Source of the DNA: JAQBZY01 sp038117205
Lineage (GTDB): Bacteria; Pseudomonadota; Alphaproteobacteria; Rhodospirillales; Casp-alpha2
Reading direction: 5' to 3'
DNA: 64,000 bases
Assembly (NCBI GenBank): GCA_038117205.1
Contig: JAYOFL010000009.1
Coordinates: forward strand, 1 to 64,000
The position numbers and the translations under genes were made by a program. The notes under the pieces are model-generated. The model worked only from the letters and a program-made list of their open reading frames with translations. It had not been told where the DNA came from and searched no databases. Of this stretch, positions 40,810 through 48,498 are shown piece by piece; the stretch's first letter is position 1, and the number at the start of each line of letters is the position of its first letter.

Positions 40810-41837
40810 AGGTAAGCGGACGCCAGGTCGCCGGTTTTATGAAGGCGCCGCCCAAGGATGTCCGCGCAATTCTTTTTTTCGGGCCGGATGCGGGTCTCAT
40901 CCGGGAGCGCGGCCGCGATATGGCTTACGGTTTCGCCGCCGGCCGAACCGACGACGTCTCCGAATTGACCGGTGACGCCGTTCGCAAGGACCCCGCCATA
41001 CTTTCCGATTCCGCGTCGGCGCTGTCCTTGTTGGGCGGGGAGCCTGTCGTGCGGGTTCGTGACGCGGGTGATGCGATTACCGGTGCGGTTGAATCTTTCT
41101 TGGAATTGGGCGGCGGCATCCATCCGTTGGTGATCGAGGGCGGTGATTTTGGCCCGCGCTCCAAGCTCCGGCAGTTATGCGAAAAACGTACCGATGCCGC
41201 GGCCATCGGATGCTACCCGGACGACGGCCGTGATTTGGCGGATGTGATTTCGTCTGCGGTCCGGGAAGCGGGTTGCTCGATCGACCAGAATGCGATGGGC
41301 GTGTTGTTGGGCCGGCTCGGCACGGACCGGTTGGCGATCCGCCAGGAGCTCGACAAGCTTATATTGTTTCATGGGGGGCCCGGATCCGGTGGCAATATCA
41401 CGGCCGAGGAAGTGGAAGCCTCCGTCGGCGATATCCGGGCGTCGTCCCTCGACGAAGTTTCCAATGCAGTTTTCGGCGGTGATCCCAAGGGATTGATGAC
41501 CGCGCTCGATCGGACGTTTTCCGAGGGGGTTTCGCCGATCCCCGTGATCCGCGCCGTTCTGCGCCAGCTCGAACGGCTGCACTTCGTTAAGAGCTTGGCG
41601 GCGCAGGGCGGCGGGCTCGATGCCGCGATCAAGAAATTGCGGCCGCCGCTGATCTTCAAGCAGGTGGATGCGTTCACGCAGGCGGCCCGGGTATGGAGCG
41701 AGGCCGATCTGACGCGGGCTTTCTCGCATCTTCTGCAGGCCGAGTGCGACTGCAAATCGGGGGTCGGCGTCGACCGGGAAATTTGCGAACGCGCGCTGAT
41801 GCAGCTTGCGCAGGCCGCCCGGCGCACGCGCCGCTGA
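40806..41837 (+). CDS. holA: DNA polymerase III delta subunit
   Basis: The delta subunit of the clamp loader opens the beta sliding clamp. The 343-residue product has the expected order: an N-terminal ATPase-like domain without a Walker A (VSGRQVAGFMKAPPKDVRAI, then LFFGPDAGLIRERG), a middle segment RQELDKLILFHGG and a C-terminal helical domain (VIRAVLRQLERLHFVKSL, AECDCKSGVGVDREICERAL). The start is GTG at 40806, which overlaps the lptE stop (GTGA). The gene ends 12 bp from the convergent parB gene, a conserved junction. Confidence 0.95.
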   Translation: MKVSGRQVAGFMKAPPKDVRAILFFGPDAGLIRERGRDMAYGFAAGRTDDVSELTGDAVRKDPAILSDSASALSLLGGEPVVRVRDAGDAITGAVESFLELGGGIHPLVIEGGDFGPRSKLRQLCEKRTDAAAIGCYPDDGRDLADVISSAVREAGCSIDQNAMGVLLGRLGTDRLAIRQELDKLILFHGGPGSGGNITAEEVEASVGDIRASSLDEVSNAVFGGDPKGLMTALDRTFSEGVSPIPVIRAVLRQLERLHFVKSLAAQGGGLDAAIKKLRPPLIFKQVDAFTQAARVWSEADLTRAFSHLLQAECDCKSGVGVDREICERALMQLAQAARRTRR

Positions 41838-41849
41838 ACCGATGAAAGT

Positions 41850-42878
41850 CTAGGACCGGATCGCCTTCGGCTTCAGGCTGACGGAGAGCTTCGGCTTTTC
41901 CGCGGGTGCCGCCGCGGCAGCGGGCTTTTCCGCCGTCTCGGGCTTCGGTGCCGGCGCGGCGGCCGGCTTCGGCGTTTCGGGCGCTTTTTCCTGGGTGCCG
42001 GTTCCCATCAACTTGGCGATGACGAAGTCGAGTTGGTCGAGGGTGTCGTAATCGACGATGAGTTTGCCGCCGGCCTTTTCGTTTTCGATGGAGACTCGTA
42101 AGCCGAGCGTATTGGTGAGGCTACGTTCCAATGCGAGCGTATCGACGTCCTTCGGCTTACCGTGCGCGACTGCACCGGATTTTCCGCCTGACTTTCCGTG
42201 TGGTGCGAGACCGCGCTTTACCAGCTTTTCCGCTTCGCGGACGCTGAGGGCCTTGGCGACCATTTCATCGGCGAGTGCTTCCGCGTCCTTGGCGCCGACC
42301 AACGTCCGCGCATGACCGGCGCTCAATTCGCCGCCGTCGACCATTTCCCGGATTTTCGGGCTGAGCGCGAGGAGGCGAAGCGTGTTGGCGACGTGTGGGC
42401 GGCTCTTGCCGACTAGCTGCGCCACCTCTTCCTGGGTCCGGCCGAATTCGTTGATCATCCGCTGATAGGCGTCGGCTTCTTCGATGGGCGAGAGATTTTC
42501 CCGCTGGATGTTTTCGATGACGGCGACTTCGAGAGTCGTCTTGTCGTCGAAATCCTTGATGATGACGGGGACTTCGTGAAGCTTCGCCAACTGGGCGGCG
42601 CGCCAGCGCCGCTCGCCGGCGATGATTTCGTAGCTGTTGGGGTCGCCGTCGACACGCCGCACCAGAAGCGGCTGAAGGATGCCGCGCTCCTTGATGGACT
42701 GCGCCAGGGTGTCGATGGCGCCGGCGTCCATGCGGTGACGCGGCTGGTACTTGCCGGGACGGAGATGTTCGACCGGAACCGACTTGCCTGTCCGGACCTT
42801 GTCGAGCTTGGCGTAGTCCTCGGCGGTGTCTCCGAGGAGGGCGTTGAGGCCCCGACCCAGTTTCTTTTTCTCGGCCAT
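41850..42878 (-). CDS. parB: Chromosome-partitioning protein ParB
   Basis: ParB loads on parS sites near the origin, uses CTP as a clamp switch and, with ParA, separates the new origins. The 342-residue protein has LGRGLNALLGD at the N-terminus, the ParB/Srx domain with IPVEHLRPGKYQPR-like text and GERRWRAAQL (C-box), the helix-turn-helix RTQEEVAQLVGKSRPHVANT (about 135-154), and a C-terminal dimerisation domain with GGKLIVDYDTLDQLDFVIAK. An Ala/Pro/Lys-rich tail (about 300-335) follows, longer than usual. Its start abuts the parA stop. Three candidate parS sites lie in the window (44293, 46252, 46319). Confidence 0.97.
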   Translation of the reverse strand: MAEKKKLGRGLNALLGDTAEDYAKLDKVRTGKSVPVEHLRPGKYQPRHRMDAGAIDTLAQSIKERGILQPLLVRRVDGDPNSYEIIAGERRWRAAQLAKLHEVPVIIKDFDDKTTLEVAVIENIQRENLSPIEEADAYQRMINEFGRTQEEVAQLVGKSRPHVANTLRLLALSPKIREMVDGGELSAGHARTLVGAKDAEALADEMVAKALSVREAEKLVKRGLAPHGKSGGKSGAVAHGKPKDVDTLALERSLTNTLGLRVSIENEKAGGKLIVDYDTLDQLDFVIAKLMGTGTQEKAPETPKPAAAPAPKPETAEKPAAAAAPAEKPKLSVSLKPKAIRS

Positions 42879-43684
42879 TAGGCGGTCAACCTGCGTTCAC
42901 GGTGGATGACTTCGCCGGCGAGGCTTAGATAGGCCTGCGAACCGGCGCATTCGATATCGTAGATGATGACCGGGCGGCCATGGCTCGGCGCCTCGGACAC
43001 CTTGACGTTCCGGGGGATCACGGTCTCGTAGACCTTCTCCCCGAAGAAGGCGCGGACGTCGTCTGCGACGGCACCTGACAAGTTATTGCGCTTATCGAAC
43101 ATCGTTAACACAATACCTTGTATATCCAGTCCGGGATTGAAGGCGGCCTTCACGCGCTCGATGGTCCGCACCAGAAGGCTGACACCTTCCAGGGCGAAAA
43201 ACTCGCACTGCAGCGGTACCAGCACCGCCTGGGCGGCGACGAGGGAGTTGATGGTGAGAAGCCCGAGCGCCGGCGGACAGTCGATCAGGATGTAGTCGTA
43301 TTCCGGCGAGACCAGCATCAGGGACTCGCGGAGGCAGAATTCCCGGCGCGGCATATCCACCAATTCGATCTCGGCGCCGGAAAGGTCGATCCCCGACGGC
43401 ACGATGTCGAGTCCGGGAATGCTGGTCTGGACCGTCGCCTCGTGGATCGCCGCTTCCCGGATCAGGACATGATAGGAATTCCGGGTCCGGTTTTCCTTCG
43501 GGACGCCGAGGCCGGTCGAGGCATTGCCCTGCGGATCGAGGTCGATGATCAGGACCTTCTGGCCGATGGCCGCGAGCGCCGTCGCCAGGTTGATGGCCGT
43601 CGTCGTCTTACCGACGCCGCCTTTCTGGTTGGCGATGGCGATGATGCGGGTGGCGCGCGGTCGCAAGATCGGCTCAGCGGACAT
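42878..43684 (-). CDS. parA: Chromosome-partitioning ATPase ParA
   Basis: The 268-residue ParA is a deviant-Walker ATPase that forms the gradient pulling ParB-parS complexes. It shows IIAIANQKGGVGKTTTAINL (about 14-33) with both the signature lysine K21 and K26. The Walker A' DLDPQGNASTGLG and Walker B ILIDCPPALGLLT motifs are also present. The length is typical of chromosomal Soj-type ParA. The start at 43684 overlaps the end of rsmG by 11 bp, and its stop shares a base with the parB start, giving a tightly coupled rsmG-parA-parB run. Confidence 0.98.
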   Translation of the reverse strand: MSAEPILRPRATRIIAIANQKGGVGKTTTAINLATALAAIGQKVLIIDLDPQGNASTGLGVPKENRTRNSYHVLIREAAIHEATVQTSIPGLDIVPSGIDLSGAEIELVDMPRREFCLRESLMLVSPEYDYILIDCPPALGLLTINSLVAAQAVLVPLQCEFFALEGVSLLVRTIERVKAAFNPGLDIQGIVLTMFDKRNNLSGAVADDVRAFFGEKVYETVIPRNVKVSEAPSHGRPVIIYDIECAGSQAYLSLAGEVIHRERRLTA

Positions 43685-44309
43685 CTTCGGCTACCAGGTT
43701 TTTGATGATTAGGATGACTGCGTCGGGATCCGTCATGCTGGGTTCCCTCTCTATGTTCATATTCCACCTTTTCCGTGATTCCGTCAATTCCGCTTCGACG
43801 TCCCGGCCCTTCAAAAGCACTGCTTTTCCCCCGGGTGCGAGGTGGCGGTGGACCCACGGCAACAGCCTCTCCAAAGGCGCCAAAGCCCGGGCCGTGACGA
43901 TCGGAGCCGCTTGCGGGCGCGCCGCCTCGATGCGGGCGGTGATGACGTTGGCGGGAATTTTCATCACCCGGGCCGCTTCCCTGATGAAGGTGGCTTTTCT
44001 GGCGTCCGCCTCGATCAGCGTCACCGGACCCCGGTCGAGGGCGGCCAGGACCAGTCCCGGGAACCCGGCCCCGGCGCCGAGATCGGCGATGGGTTCCTCT
44101 GGTGGGACATGCGGAAGGAGTTGCGCGCTGTCGAGGAAATGGCGGACCCAGGTTTCCGGTACCGTCGATGGCGCGATGAGATTGATCTTCTTCGTCCACT
44201 TGAGCAGGAGGTCGTGGTAGGCGTCGAGGCGCGCCATTTGCGCCGGCGTGGTCTCCGGGAGGTGCCTCAGAAAATCAGCGCGGCCGTCGGAAAGTTTCAC
44301 GTGAAACAC
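43674..44309 (-). CDS. rsmG: 16S rRNA m7G527 methyltransferase RsmG
   Basis: RsmG methylates N7 of G527 in 16S rRNA. The 211-residue protein has TKKINLIAPSTVPETWVRHF with LDSAQLLPH, the SAM motif ADLGAGAGFPGLVLAALD, EADARKATFIREAARVM and APLERLLPWVHRHLAPGGKA. The start is GTG at 44309; the first residues, (M)FHVKL, are encoded by a parS site at 44293-44308. Many alphaproteobacterial RsmG proteins begin MFHVKH for the same reason. It is 6 bp downstream of mnmG and overlaps parA. Confidence 0.93.
   Translation of the reverse strand: MFHVKLSDGRADFLRHLPETTPAQMARLDAYHDLLLKWTKKINLIAPSTVPETWVRHFLDSAQLLPHVPPEEPIADLGAGAGFPGLVLAALDRGPVTLIEADARKATFIREAARVMKIPANVITARIEAARPQAAPIVTARALAPLERLLPWVHRHLAPGGKAVLLKGRDVEAELTESRKRWNMNIEREPSMTDPDAVILIIKNLVAEDVR
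44293..44308. promoter_or_regulatory. parS site 1 (within rsmG start)
   Basis: AGTTTCACGTGAAACA matches the 16-bp parS consensus TGTTTCACGTGAAACA at 15 of 16 positions (first base A). It covers the first codons of rsmG and the mnmG-rsmG junction, about 12 kb from the proposed origin. Confidence 0.85.
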
Positions 44310-44314
44310 CGTCC

Positions 44315-46201
44315 CTAGGCCGATAGGCGGCCGTCCCGTCGGCGGGTATACGCCAGCAGGAGGGAGAGAGCGGCCGGTGTGATTCCGGGTATCCTGGCGG
44401 CTTGGCCGAGGGTATGGGGCCGTACCGTGGAGAGCTTCGTCCGCAATTCGTTGGAGAGGCCGGCCATGCCGGCATAATCGAGATCGGACGGGAGGGCGAG
44501 GCTCTCGTCCTTCCGATAGGTGCGGACGTCGGCTTCCTGCCGGTCGATGTAGCCGGCGTAGGTGGCCTCGATTTCCATTTGGCGGCGGGTTTCTGGCTGG
44601 ATTGATTCCAGGTCCGGCCAGATCGAGAGCAGGCTTTCGAAAGCCATGCCCGGATAGGAGAGGACATCCATCGGGGTCCGGCGTGTGCCATCCTGGTTGA
44701 CCGAAATTTCGGCCTTGGCGAGTTGGCTCGGTGTCGCGGTTCGGTCGGTCAGGCGCATCCGCGCCAAGTCGAGCTCCGACTTCTTTTGGGCATAGGCGGC
44801 CTGACGTTCCGGTCCGACGCATCCCGTTTCGGCGCCCAGTTCAGTCAGTCGCTGGTCCGCATTGTCGGCCCGGAGGGTCAACCGGTACTCGGCCCGCGAG
44901 GTGAACATGCGATAGGGCTCGGCGGTTCCGAGCGTCACCAGGTCGTCGATCATCACGCCGATATAGGCGTCGGCCCGGTCCAGGAGGAATGGGGCATCGG
45001 ACCCGCCCGCCGACCGTGCCGCGTTGACGCCGGCCATCAGCCCCTGCGCCGCCGCTTCCTCGTATCCCGTCGTCCCGTTGATCTGACCTGCGAGATAGAG
45101 GCCGGCGACGGCATGGGTTTCCAGGGTCGGCTTCAGGGCGCGGGGATCGACAAAGTCATATTCGATGGCATATCCCGGACGGATCATGTTGGCGCTCTCG
45201 AGCCCCGGGATCGTCTTGAGGATCTCCAATTGGACACCCTTCGGGAGGGACGTCGAGATCCCGTTCGGATAGACGGTCGGGTCGTCGAGGCCTTCCGGCT
45301 CGAGGAATATTTGATGGCGGTTCCGGTCGGCAAAGCGGACCACCTTGTCTTCGACCGACGGGCAATAGCGGGGACCGATTCCCTCGATCCGGCCGGAGTA
45401 CATGGCGGAGAGGTGGATGTTATCCTGGATGATCTTATGGGTCGCCGGTGTCGTCGCGGTGATGTGGCAGTCGATCTGCGGCACCGTGATCCGGTCGGTG
45501 AGATATGAGAAGGGGACGGGCGGGTCGTCCGCCGGCTGCGCCTCCAACCCGGACCAGCCGATGGTGCGGCCATCGAGCCGGGGCGGCGTGCCGGTCTTCA
45601 ATCGGCCGAGCGGGAAGGCCAGGCGCTTGAAGGTATAGGCGAGGCCGACCGACCGCTTGTCGCCGAAGCGTCCCGCCGGAATCTGGACGTCACCGACGTG
45701 GATCAGTCCGCGCAGGAAGGTCCCGGTTGTGACGACGATGGCCGCCGCCAAATGCTCGGCGCCGGACTCCGTCACGACCCCGCGGACACGCCCCGCGTCT
45801 CCCGTCAGGATCAGATCGCCGACCGGGTCGGCGATGATCGTGAGGTTGGGGGCCTCCGCCAGTATTTCCTGGATGGCCCGGCGATAGAGTTTCCGGTCGG
45901 CTTGGGCGCGGGGACCGCGAACCGCCGGTCCCTTGCTCTTGTTGAGCATGCGGAATTGGATCCCGGCCTGATCGATGGCCCGGCCCATGATACCGTCCAG
46001 CGCATCGACTTCCCGAACCAATTGTCCCTTGGCCAAGCCGCCGATGGCGGGGTTGCAGGACATCTCGCCGATGGTGTCGAGGCGATGCGTCAGGAGGAGG
46101 GTGTCCGCCCCCATTCGGGCGGATGCGGCTGCGGCCTCGCATCCGGCATGCCCCCCGCCGATGACGATGACGTCCCAGGAATTCTTGGTGGTATGAACCA
46201 T
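44315..46201 (-). CDS. mnmG: tRNA uridine-34 carboxymethylaminomethylation enzyme MnmG
   Basis: MnmG, with MnmE, makes the cmnm5 modification of wobble U34 in several tRNAs. The 628-residue flavoprotein has the FAD motif DVIVIGGGHAGCEAAAAS at the N-terminus, TLLLTHRLDTIGEMSCNPAI, GGLAKGQLVREVDALDG, TTGTFLRGLIHVGDVQIPAG and RYCPSVEDKVVRFADRNRHQ. The C-terminal domain carries RAEYRLTLRADNADQRLTEL. The start at 46201 (MVHTTKNSWDVIV) was chosen over the open frame to 46237, which reads through the intergenic region. Two parS sites lie in the mnmE-mnmG gap just upstream. Confidence 0.97.
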   Translation of the reverse strand: MVHTTKNSWDVIVIGGGHAGCEAAAASARMGADTLLLTHRLDTIGEMSCNPAIGGLAKGQLVREVDALDGIMGRAIDQAGIQFRMLNKSKGPAVRGPRAQADRKLYRRAIQEILAEAPNLTIIADPVGDLILTGDAGRVRGVVTESGAEHLAAAIVVTTGTFLRGLIHVGDVQIPAGRFGDKRSVGLAYTFKRLAFPLGRLKTGTPPRLDGRTIGWSGLEAQPADDPPVPFSYLTDRITVPQIDCHITATTPATHKIIQDNIHLSAMYSGRIEGIGPRYCPSVEDKVVRFADRNRHQIFLEPEGLDDPTVYPNGISTSLPKGVQLEILKTIPGLESANMIRPGYAIEYDFVDPRALKPTLETHAVAGLYLAGQINGTTGYEEAAAQGLMAGVNAARSAGGSDAPFLLDRADAYIGVMIDDLVTLGTAEPYRMFTSRAEYRLTLRADNADQRLTELGAETGCVGPERQAAYAQKKSELDLARMRLTDRTATPSQLAKAEISVNQDGTRRTPMDVLSYPGMAFESLLSIWPDLESIQPETRRQMEIEATYAGYIDRQEADVRTYRKDESLALPSDLDYAGMAGLSNELRTKLSTVRPHTLGQAARIPGITPAALSLLLAYTRRRDGRLSA

Positions 46202-46251
46202 GGCGCGGAATGTAGGCGCACCCGATTTCCGAGTCAATCGAAGGCCTTACA

Positions 46252-46267
46252 TGTTTCACGTGAAACA
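46252..46267. promoter_or_regulatory. parS site 2 (mnmE-mnmG gap)
   Basis: TGTTTCACGTGAAACA is a perfect 16-bp match to the bacterial parS consensus, in the 139-bp gap between mnmG and mnmE. The same gap holds two GANTC sites (46231-46235, 46285-46289). Confidence 0.95.
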
Positions 46268-46318
46268 TGGTTAGGAGACGTTAAGACTCCCAGTTGTGCA
46301 CACTCCGCCTCGAAAGAA

Positions 46319-46334
46319 AGTTTCACGTGAAACA
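46319..46334. promoter_or_regulatory. parS site 3 (mnmE-mnmG gap)
   Basis: AGTTTCACGTGAAACA matches parS at 15 of 16 positions. It lies 52 bp from site 2 (51 bp between the sites) and just past the end of mnmE. Confidence 0.9.
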
Positions 46335-46340
46335 TCGGGG

Positions 46341-47702
46341 TCACTTGCCGATGCAGAAGTCACGGAAAATCCGGTCCAGCAACTCTTCCACGTCGACGCG
46401 GCCGGTGATTGTTCCGAGCTGCCGCGCGGCCAGACGCAAGTCCTCGGCGACGAGTTCGACCGACCGCCCGGCCTCCGCCGAGGTCAGGGCGCGGTCCAAA
46501 GCTTCACGCGCCGCCTCTACGGCCTGGCGGTGGCGCAGCCGCGTCAGCGGCGGTGCCTCCTCGGACCGACCCGTCGCCAGGGCAGCTACGCGACGCGTCA
46601 GCTCGCCGATCAGAAGGTTGAGGCCTTCCCCCGTTTTTGCGGAGATCCGGATCGCGCCCTTGGCGCCATCCAAATCGCCCGGCGTAAGATCGGATTTGTT
46701 GAGAACGACAACGGACGACCCGTCAGAAGCTCCGGCCTGAGCGGTCTCCGCCGACCCGGCCGTACCGGCATCGAGAAGGACGATACGAACGTCGGCCGTG
46801 GCCGCCGCCGCCCTGGCCCGCCGGACCCCTTCCTGTTCGACCGTGTCATCCGTATCCCGGAGCCCGGCGGTATCGACGACCGTCACCGCGTAGCCGCCCA
46901 GATCGAGCGGAACCTCCAGAAGATCCCGGGTCGTGCCGGCGATGTCAGTGACAATGGCGACGTCCCGTTTTGCGAGGGCATTCAGCAAACTCGACTTGCC
47001 GACGTTGGGCGCCCCGGTGATGGCGATCCGAAACCCCTGGCGGATGCGCTCCCCCATATGGCCGTCCTCGAGATGACGGGACATGCCGCCCCGGACATCC
47101 CGCGCCGCCGCCAGCGCTGCCTCGAATAGGTCCGCCGGTATGTCCTCCTCGGAAAAATCTATGGCGGCCTCGGCGTGGGCGAGGGTGGCGACCAGCCGTT
47201 CCCGCCATCCGTCATAAAGAGCCGAGAGGGCGCCCCCCAATTGCCGCAGGGCCTGGCGCCGTTGGCCAGAAGTCTCCGCGTCGACCAGGTCGGCAATGGC
47301 CTCCGCTTCGGTCAGGTCGAGCTTACCGTTCTCGAAGGCGCGGCGGGTGAACTCGCCCGGGCCGGCCGGCCGCAGACTCGGGATGCGGGAAAGGGCGTCG
47401 AGGACCGCGCCCGTGACGGCGCCGCCACCATGCAGATGCAGCTCCAGCACATCCTCGCCGGTCTCGCTCATCGGCCCTTCGAACCACAGCACCAGGGCCC
47501 GGTCGAGCAGGTCGGTCGATTCGGCTGCGTAAAGACTTGCCAGTGTCGCGACCCGTGCCGGTGGGAGGGGACGCCCCCGTGTCATGGCTTGGAACGCGGC
47601 TCCTGCATTCGGCCCGGTGACGCGGACGATGGCGACGGCGGAACGCCCCGGCGGCGTCGCCAAGGCGAAGACGGTATCCGGTTCTTTCGTCTGATTCGGC
47701 AT
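46341..47702 (-). CDS. mnmE: tRNA modification GTPase MnmE
   Basis: The 453-residue GTPase partners MnmG. The N-terminal formyl-THF-binding domain begins DTVFALATPPGRSAVAIVRV. The G domain carries G1 GAPNVGKSSLLN (about 222-233), G3 DTAG and G4 NKSD. The protein ends with the catalytic CIGK (C450). The family length is 450-455. The gene is 47 bp downstream of the 2Fe-2S gene, with an AT-rich promoter-like tract in that gap. Confidence 0.98.
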   Translation of the reverse strand: MPNQTKEPDTVFALATPPGRSAVAIVRVTGPNAGAAFQAMTRGRPLPPARVATLASLYAAESTDLLDRALVLWFEGPMSETGEDVLELHLHGGGAVTGAVLDALSRIPSLRPAGPGEFTRRAFENGKLDLTEAEAIADLVDAETSGQRRQALRQLGGALSALYDGWRERLVATLAHAEAAIDFSEEDIPADLFEAALAAARDVRGGMSRHLEDGHMGERIRQGFRIAITGAPNVGKSSLLNALAKRDVAIVTDIAGTTRDLLEVPLDLGGYAVTVVDTAGLRDTDDTVEQEGVRRARAAAATADVRIVLLDAGTAGSAETAQAGASDGSSVVVLNKSDLTPGDLDGAKGAIRISAKTGEGLNLLIGELTRRVAALATGRSEEAPPLTRLRHRQAVEAAREALDRALTSAEAGRSVELVAEDLRLAARQLGTITGRVDVEELLDRIFRDFCIGK

Positions 47703-47713
47703 CGAAAGGACCG

Positions 47714-47742
47714 CTATATCTAGTGGTATATACTATATATAG
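47714..47742 (-). promoter_or_regulatory. AT-rich promoter-like tract before mnmE
   Basis: The 46-bp gap between the ferredoxin-like gene and mnmE contains a 29-bp AT-rich tract with TATATACT and TATATATAG elements. On the minus strand it would place a -10-like TATATA 20-40 bp before the mnmE ATG. This is the only strongly AT-rich sequence in the run, so a promoter is likely. Confidence 0.4.
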
Positions 47743-47748
47743 AGTGCG

Positions 47749-48084
47749 CTATTGATCCGGCCGCAGCATCAAACGCTCGACCCGCCGGCCGTTCTGAAGA
47801 TGCTCGGTCAGGATTTCATCCACGTCGGCCGGGGTATCGAAGCGGTACCAGACACCCTCCGGATAGATCACCATGGTCGGGCCGAGCTCGCAGCGGTCGA
47901 GGCAGCCGGCCTGGTTGATTCGGCAGCCTTCCAACCCGAGCTCCTTGGCCCGCTCCTTCATGTAGTTCCGGAGCTTCACGGCACCCTTGCGGGCGCACGA
48001 GCCGCGCTCGTGTCCCTCCGGCCGTTCGTTCATGCAGACGAACACGTGCGCGTCGTAAAACAGCTCGGGGTCGTTCGGCGCCAT
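47749..48084 (-). CDS. Thioredoxin-like [2Fe-2S] ferredoxin
   Basis: The 111-residue protein has a thioredoxin-like 2Fe-2S fold. Cysteine candidates occur in HVFVCMNERPEGHERGSCARK and, further on, GCRINQAGCLDRCELGPTMV. That spacing is the pattern of the (2Fe-2S) ferredoxin-like domain found in NuoE-type and cyanobacterial Shethna-like proteins. A role as an electron carrier in the cytoplasm is inferred; no redox partner is adjacent. Its ATG overlaps the stop of the DUF6489 gene by one base, so the two are co-translated. Confidence 0.88.
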   Translation of the reverse strand: MAPNDPELFYDAHVFVCMNERPEGHERGSCARKGAVKLRNYMKERAKELGLEGCRINQAGCLDRCELGPTMVIYPEGVWYRFDTPADVDEILTEHLQNGRRVERLMLRPDQ

Positions 48085-48338
48085 TATTTCTTCTCCTTGT
48101 CGGCGTCACCGCTACCGGCCAGTTGCGACCAGAACATCTTCTGCATCTGCTCCCATCCCTGAAGGCCGGCGGGTAGCCAGGTCCGCAGCATGCTTTCCGG
48201 ATCCATGGCCTGGAGATTGGCGCGCATGCGATCCTCGATCTCCCTCATCATGGCTTCCTGCAGCGGCTTCACGTCCGGCAGGCCGAGGAACGTCCGCGCC
48301 TCTTCCGGCGTGCAATCAACATCCACCTTGATCTTCAT
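48084..48338 (-). CDS. DUF6489 small protein
   Basis: An 84-residue protein beginning MKIKVDVDCTPEEARTFLGL, continuing with LPDVKPLQEAMMREIEDRM and MQKMFWSQLAGSGDADKEKK. This is the short alphaproteobacterial family that I associate with DUF6489, with no known function. The start at 48338 begins the conserved segment and follows GGGGAGAAGGCGGA-type sequence; an upstream in-frame ATG at 48404 adds non-conserved residues. It is coupled to the ferredoxin-like gene by an overlapping TAATG. Confidence 0.8.
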   Translation of the reverse strand: MKIKVDVDCTPEEARTFLGLPDVKPLQEAMMREIEDRMRANLQAMDPESMLRTWLPAGLQGWEQMQKMFWSQLAGSGDADKEKK

Positions 48339-48498
48339 TCCGCCTTCTCCCCGCCCATCGCAATCGCCATCCGCAAGCCTTGAAAGATCGTCGCCGAAAG
48401 TCAAAGTAGACGATCAAGGTAAGCGACGGGGACGGGGGCTGGCAACGGCGCGCGTCGCCTTTCCTCCCACCGCAATGACCAGCGCCAAGGACCACCAC

